DNA of 64,000 nt from an uncultured Flavobacterium sp. (lineage in GTDB: Bacteria > Bacteroidota > Bacteroidia > Flavobacteriales > Flavobacteriaceae). Of the stretch, positions 32,894 through 39,262 are shown piece after piece. Position 1 is the stretch's first letter. Each line of letters opens with the position of its first letter. Under the pieces are notes generated by a model, which did not search any database, was not told the origin of the DNA, and saw only the letters and a list, made by a program, of their open reading frames with translations. The stretch spans positions 1 to 64,000 of the forward strand of contig CALTVC010000011.1 in assembly GCA_943912855.1 (NCBI GenBank), given 5' to 3'. The translations under genes were made by a program, and so were the position numbers.

Positions 32894-33395
32894 CTTCCGC
32901 CGGATTGTGGCCATCGCCCAAATTAAGCGTTACCCCTTGCGGTGCATCAGGACTGTCATCGCACTTCTCGTTCCATTGCTTGGGGTTACGGTTGCGGAGC
33001 CAAAACTGCTGACACCTGAAATCTGCCGGAATGTGCTTTTCCACTTCCACTATTTCCACACGTTCCTTTTCTACACGCTTGCCGTTTTCGTCGTAATAGA
33101 CCTCTTTGCATTTAATGGCCTGCTTCAGAGTGATTATCCTGTCGAGTGTCGACTGGTATAGCGAGTCCTCCACAGCGCGATCGGCTGCTTGTTTTGCGGG
33201 CACAATAGCTGCTTTAAACTCAGGGTAGAGTTTCTTCCATCGAAGAATGGTATGCCGGCTGACCCCAAATGCCGTGGCAAGGGTAGTGTCTGTAGCGCCC
33301 TGCAAGCACAACTCGTGTGCCTGCTCTGCGTACCGGGGTTTGTATAGGGAATTTGTTCTTTTTGACGAGGGCGAAGCAGGTGTTACTGCTTTCAT
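32874..33395 (-). CDS. terS: Terminase small subunit
   Basis: This is a 173-residue DNA-recognition protein. An N-terminal helix-turn-helix is visible (AEQAHELCLQGATDTTLATAFGVSRHTILRWKKLYPEF, about 22-60). A long helix and a charged segment (KRVEKERVEIVEVEKHI) follow, then a C-terminal tail with FRCQQFWLRNRNPKQWN, which is typical of terminase small subunits. It selects the phage DNA for packaging by TerL. It lies 59 bp downstream of the chaperone gene of the toxin-antitoxin cassette. Confidence 0.85.
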   Translation of the reverse strand: MKAVTPASPSSKRTNSLYKPRYAEQAHELCLQGATDTTLATAFGVSRHTILRWKKLYPEFKAAIVPAKQAADRAVEDSLYQSTLDRIITLKQAIKCKEVYYDENGKRVEKERVEIVEVEKHIPADFRCQQFWLRNRNPKQWNEKCDDSPDAPQGVTLNLGDGHNPAEDDDTIT

Positions 33396-33454
33396 GGTGT
33401 GGTGGTTTGAGGAATATTGGGTAAAGAAAAAGCCTCAGTTAGTTTGAGGCTTTG

Positions 33455-33880
33455 TTAATCGAATATAATATCTTCCGGAATCATCGTAGCAACATTTATT
33501 GTTGGTAAAATAAATTTATTGAACTTGGTTCCTTCGGTTTTAGTATGCAGGATACCTCTTGTAGTTCCAACGGTTAGCATAGCCATATGTGCGACAAATT
33601 CTTTTGGGAATATGACTTTATTTTTGCTTTTAAACTCTTCGAAGGCTTCATCGCTTATTTTAAAAAAACATGTTGTTTGAATGGTTAAGAATGCCTTTGA
33701 ATTAACATCGAATGTATATTTTGCAACTATTGAAAAAACTTTTTCATCTTTATTCAGTCCAAAAGTTAAACTTGTTGTTAGATTAACTTCTGAATTATCA
33801 ATGTAGTTTTCTTCTAAAATAGCAAATTGCTCGTTCTTAATCTCAATCAATCGGAAACTAATTTCTTTTTCTTTTGCCAT
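33455..33880 (-). CDS. SecB-like chaperone of a toxin-antitoxin-chaperone cassette
   Basis: This 141-residue protein has the SecB fold pattern: antiparallel strands (ISFRLIEIKNEQFAILEE, NLTTSLTFGLNKDEKVFSIVAKYTFDV, FLTIQTTCFFKIS), then a helix (EEFKSKNKV) and the C-terminal FPKEFVAHMAMLTVGTTRGIL helix with LPTINV. SecB-like proteins are known as third genes of HigBA-type systems (for example Rv1957 in M. tuberculosis), where they bind the antitoxin C-terminus. Its start overlaps the antitoxin stop (TAATG). The SecB-like call is strong from pattern; the chaperone role is inferred. Homologues outside such systems also serve protein export. Confidence 0.8.
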   Translation of the reverse strand: MAKEKEISFRLIEIKNEQFAILEENYIDNSEVNLTTSLTFGLNKDEKVFSIVAKYTFDVNSKAFLTIQTTCFFKISDEAFEEFKSKNKVIFPKEFVAHMAMLTVGTTRGILHTKTEGTKFNKFILPTINVATMIPEDIIFD

Positions 33881-34374
33881 TATACTGCTATTGGATATTT
33901 TTCTTCTGCTTTGTAAACCACAGTCATAGAAGAACTATTTTTTGATAATTGACGAATTGCTAATTCTTGGGAATGATTTGTATCTGCCTTTGTAATTAGG
34001 GTTTCTGTACTTTGTTTACCTACTTTGATGGATGTTGCTGCGTTTACAATGATCTCATCTGCTATTTTATATTCGTTAATTTTAATTAATGAGATATCCA
34101 GTACCCCTTCAATTTTACTAATAGTCTCAAGAGTTAAATTTTGTTGTCCTTTTATAATTTTACTTACTTGTTGAGCAGATATTTCCAATCTTTCCGCTAA
34201 GTCTTTTTGAGAAAGTTTTTTATCTCTCAAGGCTTCCAAAACGTTTACAGCAATTTCAGATGACTTGTCTAACCACCTTTTATTTTTTTTGTATGCGGCA
34301 AATTTTGAGACAAAACCTGAAGGTTTTTTATCTACTAATTTCTCAAATTTTGCTAGTCTGTTTTCCATTGTCAT
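33880..34374 (-). CDS. HigA-type antitoxin with C-terminal extension
   Basis: This 164-residue protein has an XRE-type helix-turn-helix (about 45-95), KKLSQKDLAERLEISAQQVSKIIKGQQNLTLETISKIEGVL. It is preceded by a 44-residue N-terminal segment and followed by a 64-residue extension with SMTVVYKAEEKYPIAV at the end. In characterised toxin-antitoxin-chaperone systems such an extension is the chaperone-addiction region bound by the SecB-like partner. The gene is coupled to both neighbours (ATGA and TAATG overlaps). It probably represses the operon, and a palindrome at the promoter fits this. Confidence 0.75.
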   Translation of the reverse strand: MTMENRLAKFEKLVDKKPSGFVSKFAAYKKNKRWLDKSSEIAVNVLEALRDKKLSQKDLAERLEISAQQVSKIIKGQQNLTLETISKIEGVLDISLIKINEYKIADEIIVNAATSIKVGKQSTETLITKADTNHSQELAIRQLSKNSSSMTVVYKAEEKYPIAV

Positions 34375-34946
34375 AGTTTTAGTATATAAACCTCAAAGTC
34401 TTCTTGGTCAAAAATTCCTTCTTCTTGGAGAAATTCTTTGATATGGTCTAATTTTTGTTTTTCCTGTAATAATTGATAGTTGTCTTGCATCGCTCGGACT
34501 AGTTTAATCGCTCCCCCGGTTATAATAAAAGTATTTGGACTGATTTTAATTGCATAGATACGGAGCCACTTTTTTTCAATATTAGTTTTAGCTTTTACTT
34601 TTTGAAGGTCTACTGTACCATACTCTTCATTTCTTAATGGTTGAAAGATTGCCGAGAGATTTTTGAAGTTGTTATCAGCCCCTTGAAGAGCTAAGTCTTC
34701 TAAAGCTTGAAATAATATTTCAGCTTCTTGTCGGGTAAATTTAATAGCCTGTGGAATGCTAACAGGTTTTCCATAATATCCACTGTTTAGGTCGTTAATA
34801 TTATCATTGAAAAAATTATATAGATATGCTGTATCAAACCAGTTTTCTACACATTTTTCCAGTTCGTCATTTTCTTCATTATCAAAATGTATAGCAAACA
34901 GCCCTTCCGTTTTGTTCTGTGTAGCAAATGTCGGGACTATTTTCAT
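34371..34946 (-). CDS. Putative HigB/RelE-like toxin
   Basis: This 191-residue protein is the first gene of the cassette. Its C-terminal half contains KKWLRIYAIKISPNTFIITGGAIKLVRAMQ (about 126-154), a strand-rich motif reminiscent of HigB/RelE-fold ribonucleases, followed by helices. The N-terminal 90 residues are acidic and not recognised. Toxin-first order, as in HigBA, and the ATGA overlap with the antitoxin support the role. Catalytic residues cannot be assigned with confidence. If it is not a toxin, it is still an obligate partner of the two downstream genes. Confidence 0.55.
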   Translation of the reverse strand: MKIVPTFATQNKTEGLFAIHFDNEENDELEKCVENWFDTAYLYNFFNDNINDLNSGYYGKPVSIPQAIKFTRQEAEILFQALEDLALQGADNNFKNLSAIFQPLRNEEYGTVDLQKVKAKTNIEKKWLRIYAIKISPNTFIITGGAIKLVRAMQDNYQLLQEKQKLDHIKEFLQEEGIFDQEDFEVYILKL

Positions 34947-34974
34947 TAAATCAACTTATAGGTTTATTTTTTAG

Positions 34975-35002
34975 CAAAAATATAAGATTGTTTTTTTATA
35001 TG
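34975..35002 (-). promoter_or_regulatory. Promoter of the toxin-antitoxin-chaperone operon
   Basis: On the minus strand TTG, a 20-bp spacer and TATTTTTG (34975-34982) give a full Bacteroidota promoter. It lies about 30 bp before the ATG at 34946, so the leader is short. The upstream element touches the palindrome at 35004-35043. Confidence 0.6.
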
Positions 35003-35003
35003 C

Positions 35004-35043
35004 AATAGCTTGAACTGCAATTATGATTGCAGTTCAAGCTATT
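35004..35043. promoter_or_regulatory. 18-bp palindrome at the -33 region of the toxin operon
   Basis: Arms 35004-35021 and 35026-35043 are perfectly complementary (AATAGCTTGAACTGCAAT) around a 4-nt loop. It adjoins the minus-strand promoter, so it is a likely operator for antitoxin autoregulation. A plus-strand T-run also makes it look like a terminator, but no plus-strand gene lies upstream. Confidence 0.6.
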
Positions 35044-35118
35044 TTTTCATTTTCCATTATGTCAAAGAACACAATTAGTCAAAAGCCGTAAAGCCAACAA
35101 CTAACAACCATTAACCAA

Positions 35119-35367
35119 TTACACCCTCATCAGGTTATCTATAATCACGTTGTTGTACGTGCCTTTACTGCCACTAATGTGGAATTCCAGTTCGGCAACG
35201 TCGCCGGGGAGGAGCTCTTGTAGCAGGTCTATTTTTGTGCCAAGGGCGCTGGGGTAAAACATGCGCCCGTTTTCCTGTTCAAAATGCAGTTGCTGCACCG
35301 CGGTGCCTAGTTTGGTGGTTTTTACATCGCCTATGGCGGTTATGATGCCTTTTATTTTGTAATTCAT
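35119..35367 (-). CDS. OB-fold-like early phage protein (DUF3127-like)
   Basis: This 82-residue protein has alternating strands (YKIKGIITAIGDVKTTKLGTAVQQLHFEQ) and a GDVAELEFHISGSKGTYNNVIIDNL C-terminal part. This is the pattern of small OB-fold ssDNA-binding proteins, similar to DUF3127. It lies upstream of the toxin cassette in the early region and has a related neighbour (35476-35727). It could bind phage or replication-fork DNA. Function is inferred. Confidence 0.6.
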   Translation of the reverse strand: MNYKIKGIITAIGDVKTTKLGTAVQQLHFEQENGRMFYPSALGTKIDLLQELLPGDVAELEFHISGSKGTYNNVIIDNLMRV

Positions 35368-35475
35368 TTTTTAAGGTTATTTGGTTATGTGGTAATTCGG
35401 TTATACGGGTTTATTCAGTCGCAGTTTTCAGCTATATGGGCAACTGTAAACTGTGACTGAACACTGACCACTGTT

Positions 35476-35727
35476 TTACATTGCCCTCACGGCAAACGCT
35501 ACCAGGTTGTTGTATTGTATGCCACTGTTCTTGCTTATTTTACCCTCCAGGGTTACGTCTATGGCTATTTCGTCCTGTTCTTTATAGGTGGCGAGCTCTT
35601 CCATACGGCGTCCGCGGAATTCTACAAATGCCCTCTGGCGGTGGTCCGGTACCAGGGTTACTACTTTCTTTTCGTGGCCCGCTGTGTTGCGGTATTCAAT
35701 GCTTTCTATGGTTCCTGTGATAGTCAT
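35476..35727 (-). CDS. OB-fold-like early phage protein, paralogue
   Basis: This is an 83-residue protein with strands ITGTIESIEYRNTAGHEKKVVTLVP and FVEFRGRRMEELATYKEQDEIAIDVTLEGKI, ending NSGIQYNNLVAFAVRAM. The overall design is the same as the 82-residue neighbour (strand block, middle helix, then strand-turn and N-N-x-x), so they are likely paralogues or partners. It is possibly nucleic-acid binding. It would belong to the early lytic transcript controlled by the repressor. Confidence 0.55.
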   Translation of the reverse strand: MTITGTIESIEYRNTAGHEKKVVTLVPDHRQRAFVEFRGRRMEELATYKEQDEIAIDVTLEGKISKNSGIQYNNLVAFAVRAM

Positions 35728-35833
35728 TTTTTTCTTGTTGATTTGTTAATTCGTGTATACGTGTATTTGATTTGGAGTGAGGAATGCGGAGGTGTTTCTC
35801 GAATTAATGAATAAACAAATCCTCGAATCCACA

Positions 35834-35971
35834 TTATTCCGTAATAGTGAAACGCCTGTCGGTGTTAAAGAGCATAATCGCGGCCATGTTTGCGTTGAGA
35901 GCCGACGTACTTGTGGTGGTTGCGGGGTTGGTTTTGCCGCCTTGTGGTTTGGTGTGTTCGCCTTGTATCAT
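35834..35971 (-). CDS. Short early phage ORF
   Basis: A 45-codon frame runs from ATG 35971 to a stop at 35834 (protein begins MIQGEHTKPQGGKTNP and ends RRFTITE). It is rich in Thr and Asn, with composition similar to the phage genes. It is divergent from the repressor and would be first on the early transcript. No family is recognised, and the length makes it uncertain. Confidence 0.35.
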   Translation of the reverse strand: MIQGEHTKPQGGKTNPATTTSTSALNANMAAIMLFNTDRRFTITE

Positions 35972-36125
35972 TATTTCATGATGAACAAATCTTGTGTTAG
36001 GGCAAATCTTGGCTTGTTTGGTTTTGTGTAGCCTAATTTAGTATAGGTGTATGAAAATATTCAACTTACTATGTCGGGTATTCCACTAAAAAAGTACATT
36101 TATGTGCAGATTAGCGGTTTAAAAG

Positions 36126-36155
36126 TTGTTTATTTCACTTTATGTTGTACCTTTG
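36126..36155 (+). promoter_or_regulatory. Repressor gene promoter
   Basis: TTG (36126-36128), a 19-bp spacer and TACCTTTG (36148-36155) match the Bacteroidota promoter and lie about 113 bp before the repressor ATG. Confidence 0.6.
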
Positions 36156-36178
36156 TTTCAACTACAATGCAAAATTAA

Positions 36179-36192
36179 GTGGAATATTCCAC
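36179..36192. promoter_or_regulatory. Candidate repressor operator
   Basis: GTGGAATATTCCAC is a perfect 14-bp palindrome just downstream of the predicted transcription start of the repressor gene. TTCCAC half sites recur at 36081-36086 and about 36219-36224. It fits a dimeric phage repressor operator and autoregulation. Confidence 0.55.
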
Positions 36193-36267
36193 ATTTCAAA
36201 ACAAAAACGAAGAAAATTTTCCACACTTGGTGTTGAATTTTCTTCGACTATATGTAAAGTGTTGATT

Positions 36268-37002
36268 ATGGAAGGATTGGATATAAAACAACGACGCGAG
36301 GCATTAGGGCTTACCCAAAAGGAACTGGGCGACCGTATTGGTGCCAGTCGGGAAACAGTTATCAATTACGAAAAGGGTAAACCTATCCCCAAGAGTAAAA
36401 GTGATATACTAAACCGGGTGCTGTTTGACGACATTGCCCATGCTACTACGGTGCATGGGGCGGAAGAAATACAATTGACGGAGGAGTCTGAAAATAAAAA
36501 TGGTAACCGTTTTATTACCTTGCCTAATGGCGAAATGTTTATGTTTATGCCCTTGCTGGAATTTAACGTGCAGGCGGGATATTTAGACAATTACCAGGAT
36601 ACCGATTTCCTTACCGACCTGAGCCAGCATGGCATTGTGGTAGACAGGAAAGCCCATGGTAGGTACGTGGCCTTCCGGGTGAATGGCGATAGTATGGATG
36701 ATGGCACTAACCGAGCCATAGGCCGAAACAGCATTGTAAGCACACGTGAACTGCAACGCCAGCACTGGACGAGTAAACTACGCTACCGCGATTGTCCGTA
36801 TTGGGTGATTTATACCACGCAGAGCAAACTTCCGTTGCTTAAAGAAATCATAGAACACAATACCGATGAGGGCTATATTATCTGCCATTCGCTTAACGAT
36901 AGCCCGGAGTTTACCGATTTTAAACTAAATATGGATGAAGTTCAGGCATTGTTTTACGTGATTGATGTAAGCCGTAGCGTAAGTAAGAGAAGAGTGTATT
37001 AG
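36268..37002 (+). CDS. Phage repressor, XRE domain plus S24 peptidase
   Basis: From ATG 36268 this is a 244-residue protein. Residues 1-55 form an HTH (KQRREALGLTQKELGDRIGASRETVINYEKGK). Residues 95-235 form an S24/LexA-like domain with the cleavage-type pair A103-G104 in NVQAGYLDN and the nucleophile S142 in NGDSMDD. A Lys at about 187 in QSKLPLLKEI is a candidate catalytic base. RecA-stimulated self-cleavage would induce the element on DNA damage; this is inferred from the family. A longer frame to 36142 is open but lies in the operator region. It is divergent from the late operon. Confidence 0.88.
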   Translation: MEGLDIKQRREALGLTQKELGDRIGASRETVINYEKGKPIPKSKSDILNRVLFDDIAHATTVHGAEEIQLTEESENKNGNRFITLPNGEMFMFMPLLEFNVQAGYLDNYQDTDFLTDLSQHGIVVDRKAHGRYVAFRVNGDSMDDGTNRAIGRNSIVSTRELQRQHWTSKLRYRDCPYWVIYTTQSKLPLLKEIIEHNTDEGYIICHSLNDSPEFTDFKLNMDEVQALFYVIDVSRSVSKRRVY

Positions 37003-37104
37003 TTTATACTGTAATTTAAAAAGAGGGAGTAAGGCTGGTTTTGTACTAAAATGATAGTTTGCTAATCCTTATTACTAACTAAATTAGTAGCTTTCTATGT
37101 AAAT

Positions 37105-37147
37105 AAAAAAGTGCTGATAAACCAAAGAGAGGTGTCAGCACTTTTTT
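37105..37147. terminator. Bidirectional terminator
   Basis: Arms AAAAAAGTGCTGA (37105-37117) and TCAGCACTTTTTT (37135-37147) pair perfectly over 13 bp, with A/T runs on both sides. They separate the repressor from the convergent SGNH gene. Confidence 0.75.
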
Positions 37148-37168
37148 ATTATTGTAGTATGGGTACTT

Positions 37169-37870
37169 TTATTCCGGAATTACTTTAACCGTTGTGTCAA
37201 AAAGCAATTGCGCTATGTTTTTCATTCCTAAATCACTAGGGTGGGCTGCTACCGCTCCGTTTTCAAAAAGTCCCCTTGAATAGTTAAGGTCGCTGTTTCT
37301 AAATTCTTTAAATGAAATGTATTCGTACTTATTTTCTGATGCAACAGCACTGTGGATTTCAGCTTTTTGTATATCTTCCCATATTACATCAGTAATTATA
37401 ACCTGCGTATCCTGGTTTCTAAAGCCTAAAATCATGTTTGTTAATGCGTCCTTGTACTGGGGTATATTACATACATTTTCCCCAAGCCTGATTATTACAA
37501 GGTCATAGTTTTTCTGTGGAATGTTATACCCTGCAAGGTTGTAAGTAAAATCATTTTCCCACCATGCAATGTTTTGCGAGGTTACAGTAACTGATTTATA
37601 CAGTTCAGATTCATCCATCATTTTTTGATACTGATGTACAAAATCATTTTCGGGCGCTGTTGCTGCCATGCCCCAATCGCCGTACCAACCCAGGTCTGGT
37701 GCGGGTTGATGGGCCAATACAGAATTACCTAAAATAAGTACGTTAAGTTCTTTTTTTTCTGGTGCTTTTTCTGAGTCTGAACATGACGAAATGCTTAAAA
37801 AGCATAGCAATGTGATTACACATATTAATCCTTTGGTATATTTACTTATACCTTTTCTAAGATTATTCAT
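37169..37870 (-). CDS. SGNH/GDSL hydrolase-like lipoprotein
   Basis: This is a 233-residue lipoprotein: a hydrophobic signal ends at FLSISSC (lipobox), with the Cys at about position 30. Three conserved blocks of SGNH esterases are visible: LILGNSVLAHQP (block I, nucleophile Ser), VIIRLGENV (block III, Asn), and AAHPSDLGM (block V, Asp and His). It is likely an envelope esterase or acyl hydrolase, perhaps acting on glycans or lipids; the substrate is unknown. It flanks the right end of the prophage-like cluster. Confidence 0.8.
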   Translation of the reverse strand: MNNLRKGISKYTKGLICVITLLCFLSISSCSDSEKAPEKKELNVLILGNSVLAHQPAPDLGWYGDWGMAATAPENDFVHQYQKMMDESELYKSVTVTSQNIAWWENDFTYNLAGYNIPQKNYDLVIIRLGENVCNIPQYKDALTNMILGFRNQDTQVIITDVIWEDIQKAEIHSAVASENKYEYISFKEFRNSDLNYSRGLFENGAVAAHPSDLGMKNIAQLLFDTTVKVIPE

Positions 37871-38070
37871 TGTTAGGAATATGGAACAGTTTTTTATGTG
37901 AAAATATAATTTTGTTCAAAATAAGGCTAACTTATAATCTTAAATTTTATGCTTTTTTAGAGTTGTTTTCTTGTGCTATAACCGACTACACTAGTTGCCG
38001 GTTTCGGATCTAAAGAAACATTTACCGTCTTACAGGTTATTTTACTAACTTTAAAGGAATAAACCCATCA

Positions 38071-38730
38071 ATGGCCATGAATATACTGGAAGTGGAGCTG
38101 CATAGCGACAATCTAACCGAAACTGAGAAATTTTACAAAAATGTCTTGGGTCTAAGCCCCATTCAGAAAGAAGGAGATTCCCTGCTGTTTTACAAGATAG
38201 GGGGAACGGAGCTTATCTTTAAAAAGTCGGAAAACGAAAAGCCGGTGTATCATTTTGCCATAGATGTGCCAAACAACCGCTTTTTTGATTGCCATAACTT
38301 CATTACCAAGACTACCAAAACCCTGGAGGTGGATCCGGGTAATGACATAGCCAATTTTGTAAACTGGGATGCCAAGTCGTTTTACTTTTACGACAATAAC
38401 GGCAATATTGTAGAGATTATAACCCGTTATCCTACCCGCGCCTATGATGCCGAACCGTTTAGCCATAAGACGTATATGAGCATTAGCGAAATAGCATTGG
38501 TTTCCGGTAGGGTTGCTGAAATTGCCGATACGCTTATCAATGAAAACGGTGTTCCTGTTTTTAAGCGACAACCCCGTAGTGATCAGTTTACCGCCCTGGG
38601 CGATGACGATGGCCTTATCCTGATTTCAGAAAGGGGCAGGAACTGGTATCCTACAAGTAAACCTGCACAATCGTTCCGTATACGTATTATGTTTATGGAA
38701 GGGGCAAACGTAGGGCATATAGCCCGCTGA
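38071..38730 (+). CDS. VOC-family (glyoxalase/dioxygenase-like) protein
   Basis: This is a 219-residue protein with beta-alpha-beta-beta-beta modules: MNILEVELHSDNLTETEKFYKNVLGLSP followed by a strand series. The second half (ISEIALVSGRVAEIADTLI) repeats it more weakly. Metal-ligand positions are suggested by H11 (in VELHSDN), a His in YHFAIDV and a Glu in GNIVEII. It may isomerise or cleave small molecules, but many VOC proteins are resistance factors or have no known activity. It stands alone. A start at 38077 is an alternative. Confidence 0.75.
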   Translation: MAMNILEVELHSDNLTETEKFYKNVLGLSPIQKEGDSLLFYKIGGTELIFKKSENEKPVYHFAIDVPNNRFFDCHNFITKTTKTLEVDPGNDIANFVNWDAKSFYFYDNNGNIVEIITRYPTRAYDAEPFSHKTYMSISEIALVSGRVAEIADTLINENGVPVFKRQPRSDQFTALGDDDGLILISERGRNWYPTSKPAQSFRIRIMFMEGANVGHIAR

Positions 38731-38982
38731 TTACGATTTAAATAACTTCACTATTTTATTTCAGAAAGAAACCGGTATTCATCCTGAATTCGTTATCAAA
38801 TTCGGGGTGGTGAAATTCTGTTGTTTACCTTTATTTATCTCCTAGTTACTTTTATTATTCTTTTGAGTGATGTAACTAACAGCCTGTGTCATCTTTTAGT
38901 GAACTGAAAGAGGATGTAAATCCGTATAAGTGTATGGGTGGAGCGGAGGGGTTTCCAGAATAACAATCAGGTTATATAAAAT

Positions 38983-39010
38983 GATAAAGGGTACCGTAGT
39001 ACCCTTTATC
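38983..39010. terminator. 12-bp perfect hairpin
   Basis: GATAAAGGGTAC (38983-38994), loop CGTA, GTACCCTTTATC (38999-39010). It is probably a terminator; on the minus strand it follows the second copy of the duplicated tail sequence. Confidence 0.55.
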
Positions 39011-39199
39011 GTGCATCCAACTAAAAAATTACTAAAAATAATTATAATGAATTGCCCTCATTATAATATTTGCTTTTACGACCGATTTGGTTTTTAAAGA
39101 CCAAACCTTTTATGAAGTGAGAAAATTTTGGGGCTTAATCTCACTGCATAGTTTTGTTTGCCGCAATATGTTTGTTTAAGGAAAGTTTTTATTTATTTA

Positions 39200-39228
39200 A
39201 AAGGCAGGGGCGGGGACCCCTTGCCTTT
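39200..39228 (-). terminator. Terminator of the 1508-residue gene
   Basis: A GC-rich stem with a one-base bulge (AAAGGCAGGGG and CCCCTTGCCTTT) lies 35 bp after the stop; the minus strand continues with T-rich sequence. Confidence 0.6.
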
Positions 39229-39262
39229 CATCCAACTAAAAATTACTAAACCATTATGATGA

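Larger units (their letters stand above)
9378..37002. mobile_element. Prophage-like gene cluster without a visible integrase
   Basis: The cluster contains recognisable terminase, portal, head protease, capsid, tape measure, holin and endolysin genes plus an S24-type repressor, flanked on both sides by ordinary chromosomal genes. Late genes run on the minus strand, frequently with ATGA or TAATG overlaps. No recombinase, transposase, primase, helicase or polymerase is visible, and no flanking direct repeat that could be an attachment site was found. The tail block is transcribed before the head block, which is unusual. Four plus-strand cargo genes and several host-type intergenic repeats lie inside. 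It may be a decayed prophage, a satellite or a GTA-like domesticated element. The boundaries given are those of the first and last gene. Confidence 0.8.
38731..39262. other. Gene-free region with terminators and a duplicated 3' segment
   Basis: These 532 bp have no ORF of note. A 12-bp perfect hairpin is at 38983-39010. A bulged GC-rich hairpin lies at 39200-39228, placed to terminate the large minus-strand gene. The sequence CATCCAACTAAAAA-TTACTAAA occurs twice, near 39014 and 39229, each time beside a hairpin, suggesting a duplicated 3' end. Confidence 0.45.

Noticed and set aside
35777..36031. Plus-strand 84-codon frame beside the repressor
   Set aside because: No promoter, low-complexity Cys/Gly/Phe-rich product, and it lies over the divergent control region; the minus-strand small frame is slightly better.
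9378..37002. Mu-like transposable phage
   Set aside because: No transposase, Gam or Mor-like genes are present.
9302..37168. Attachment sites (direct repeats) flanking the phage cluster
   Set aside because: I compared both flanks by eye and found no convincing shared segment; only short AT-rich similarity (GCTAAT).
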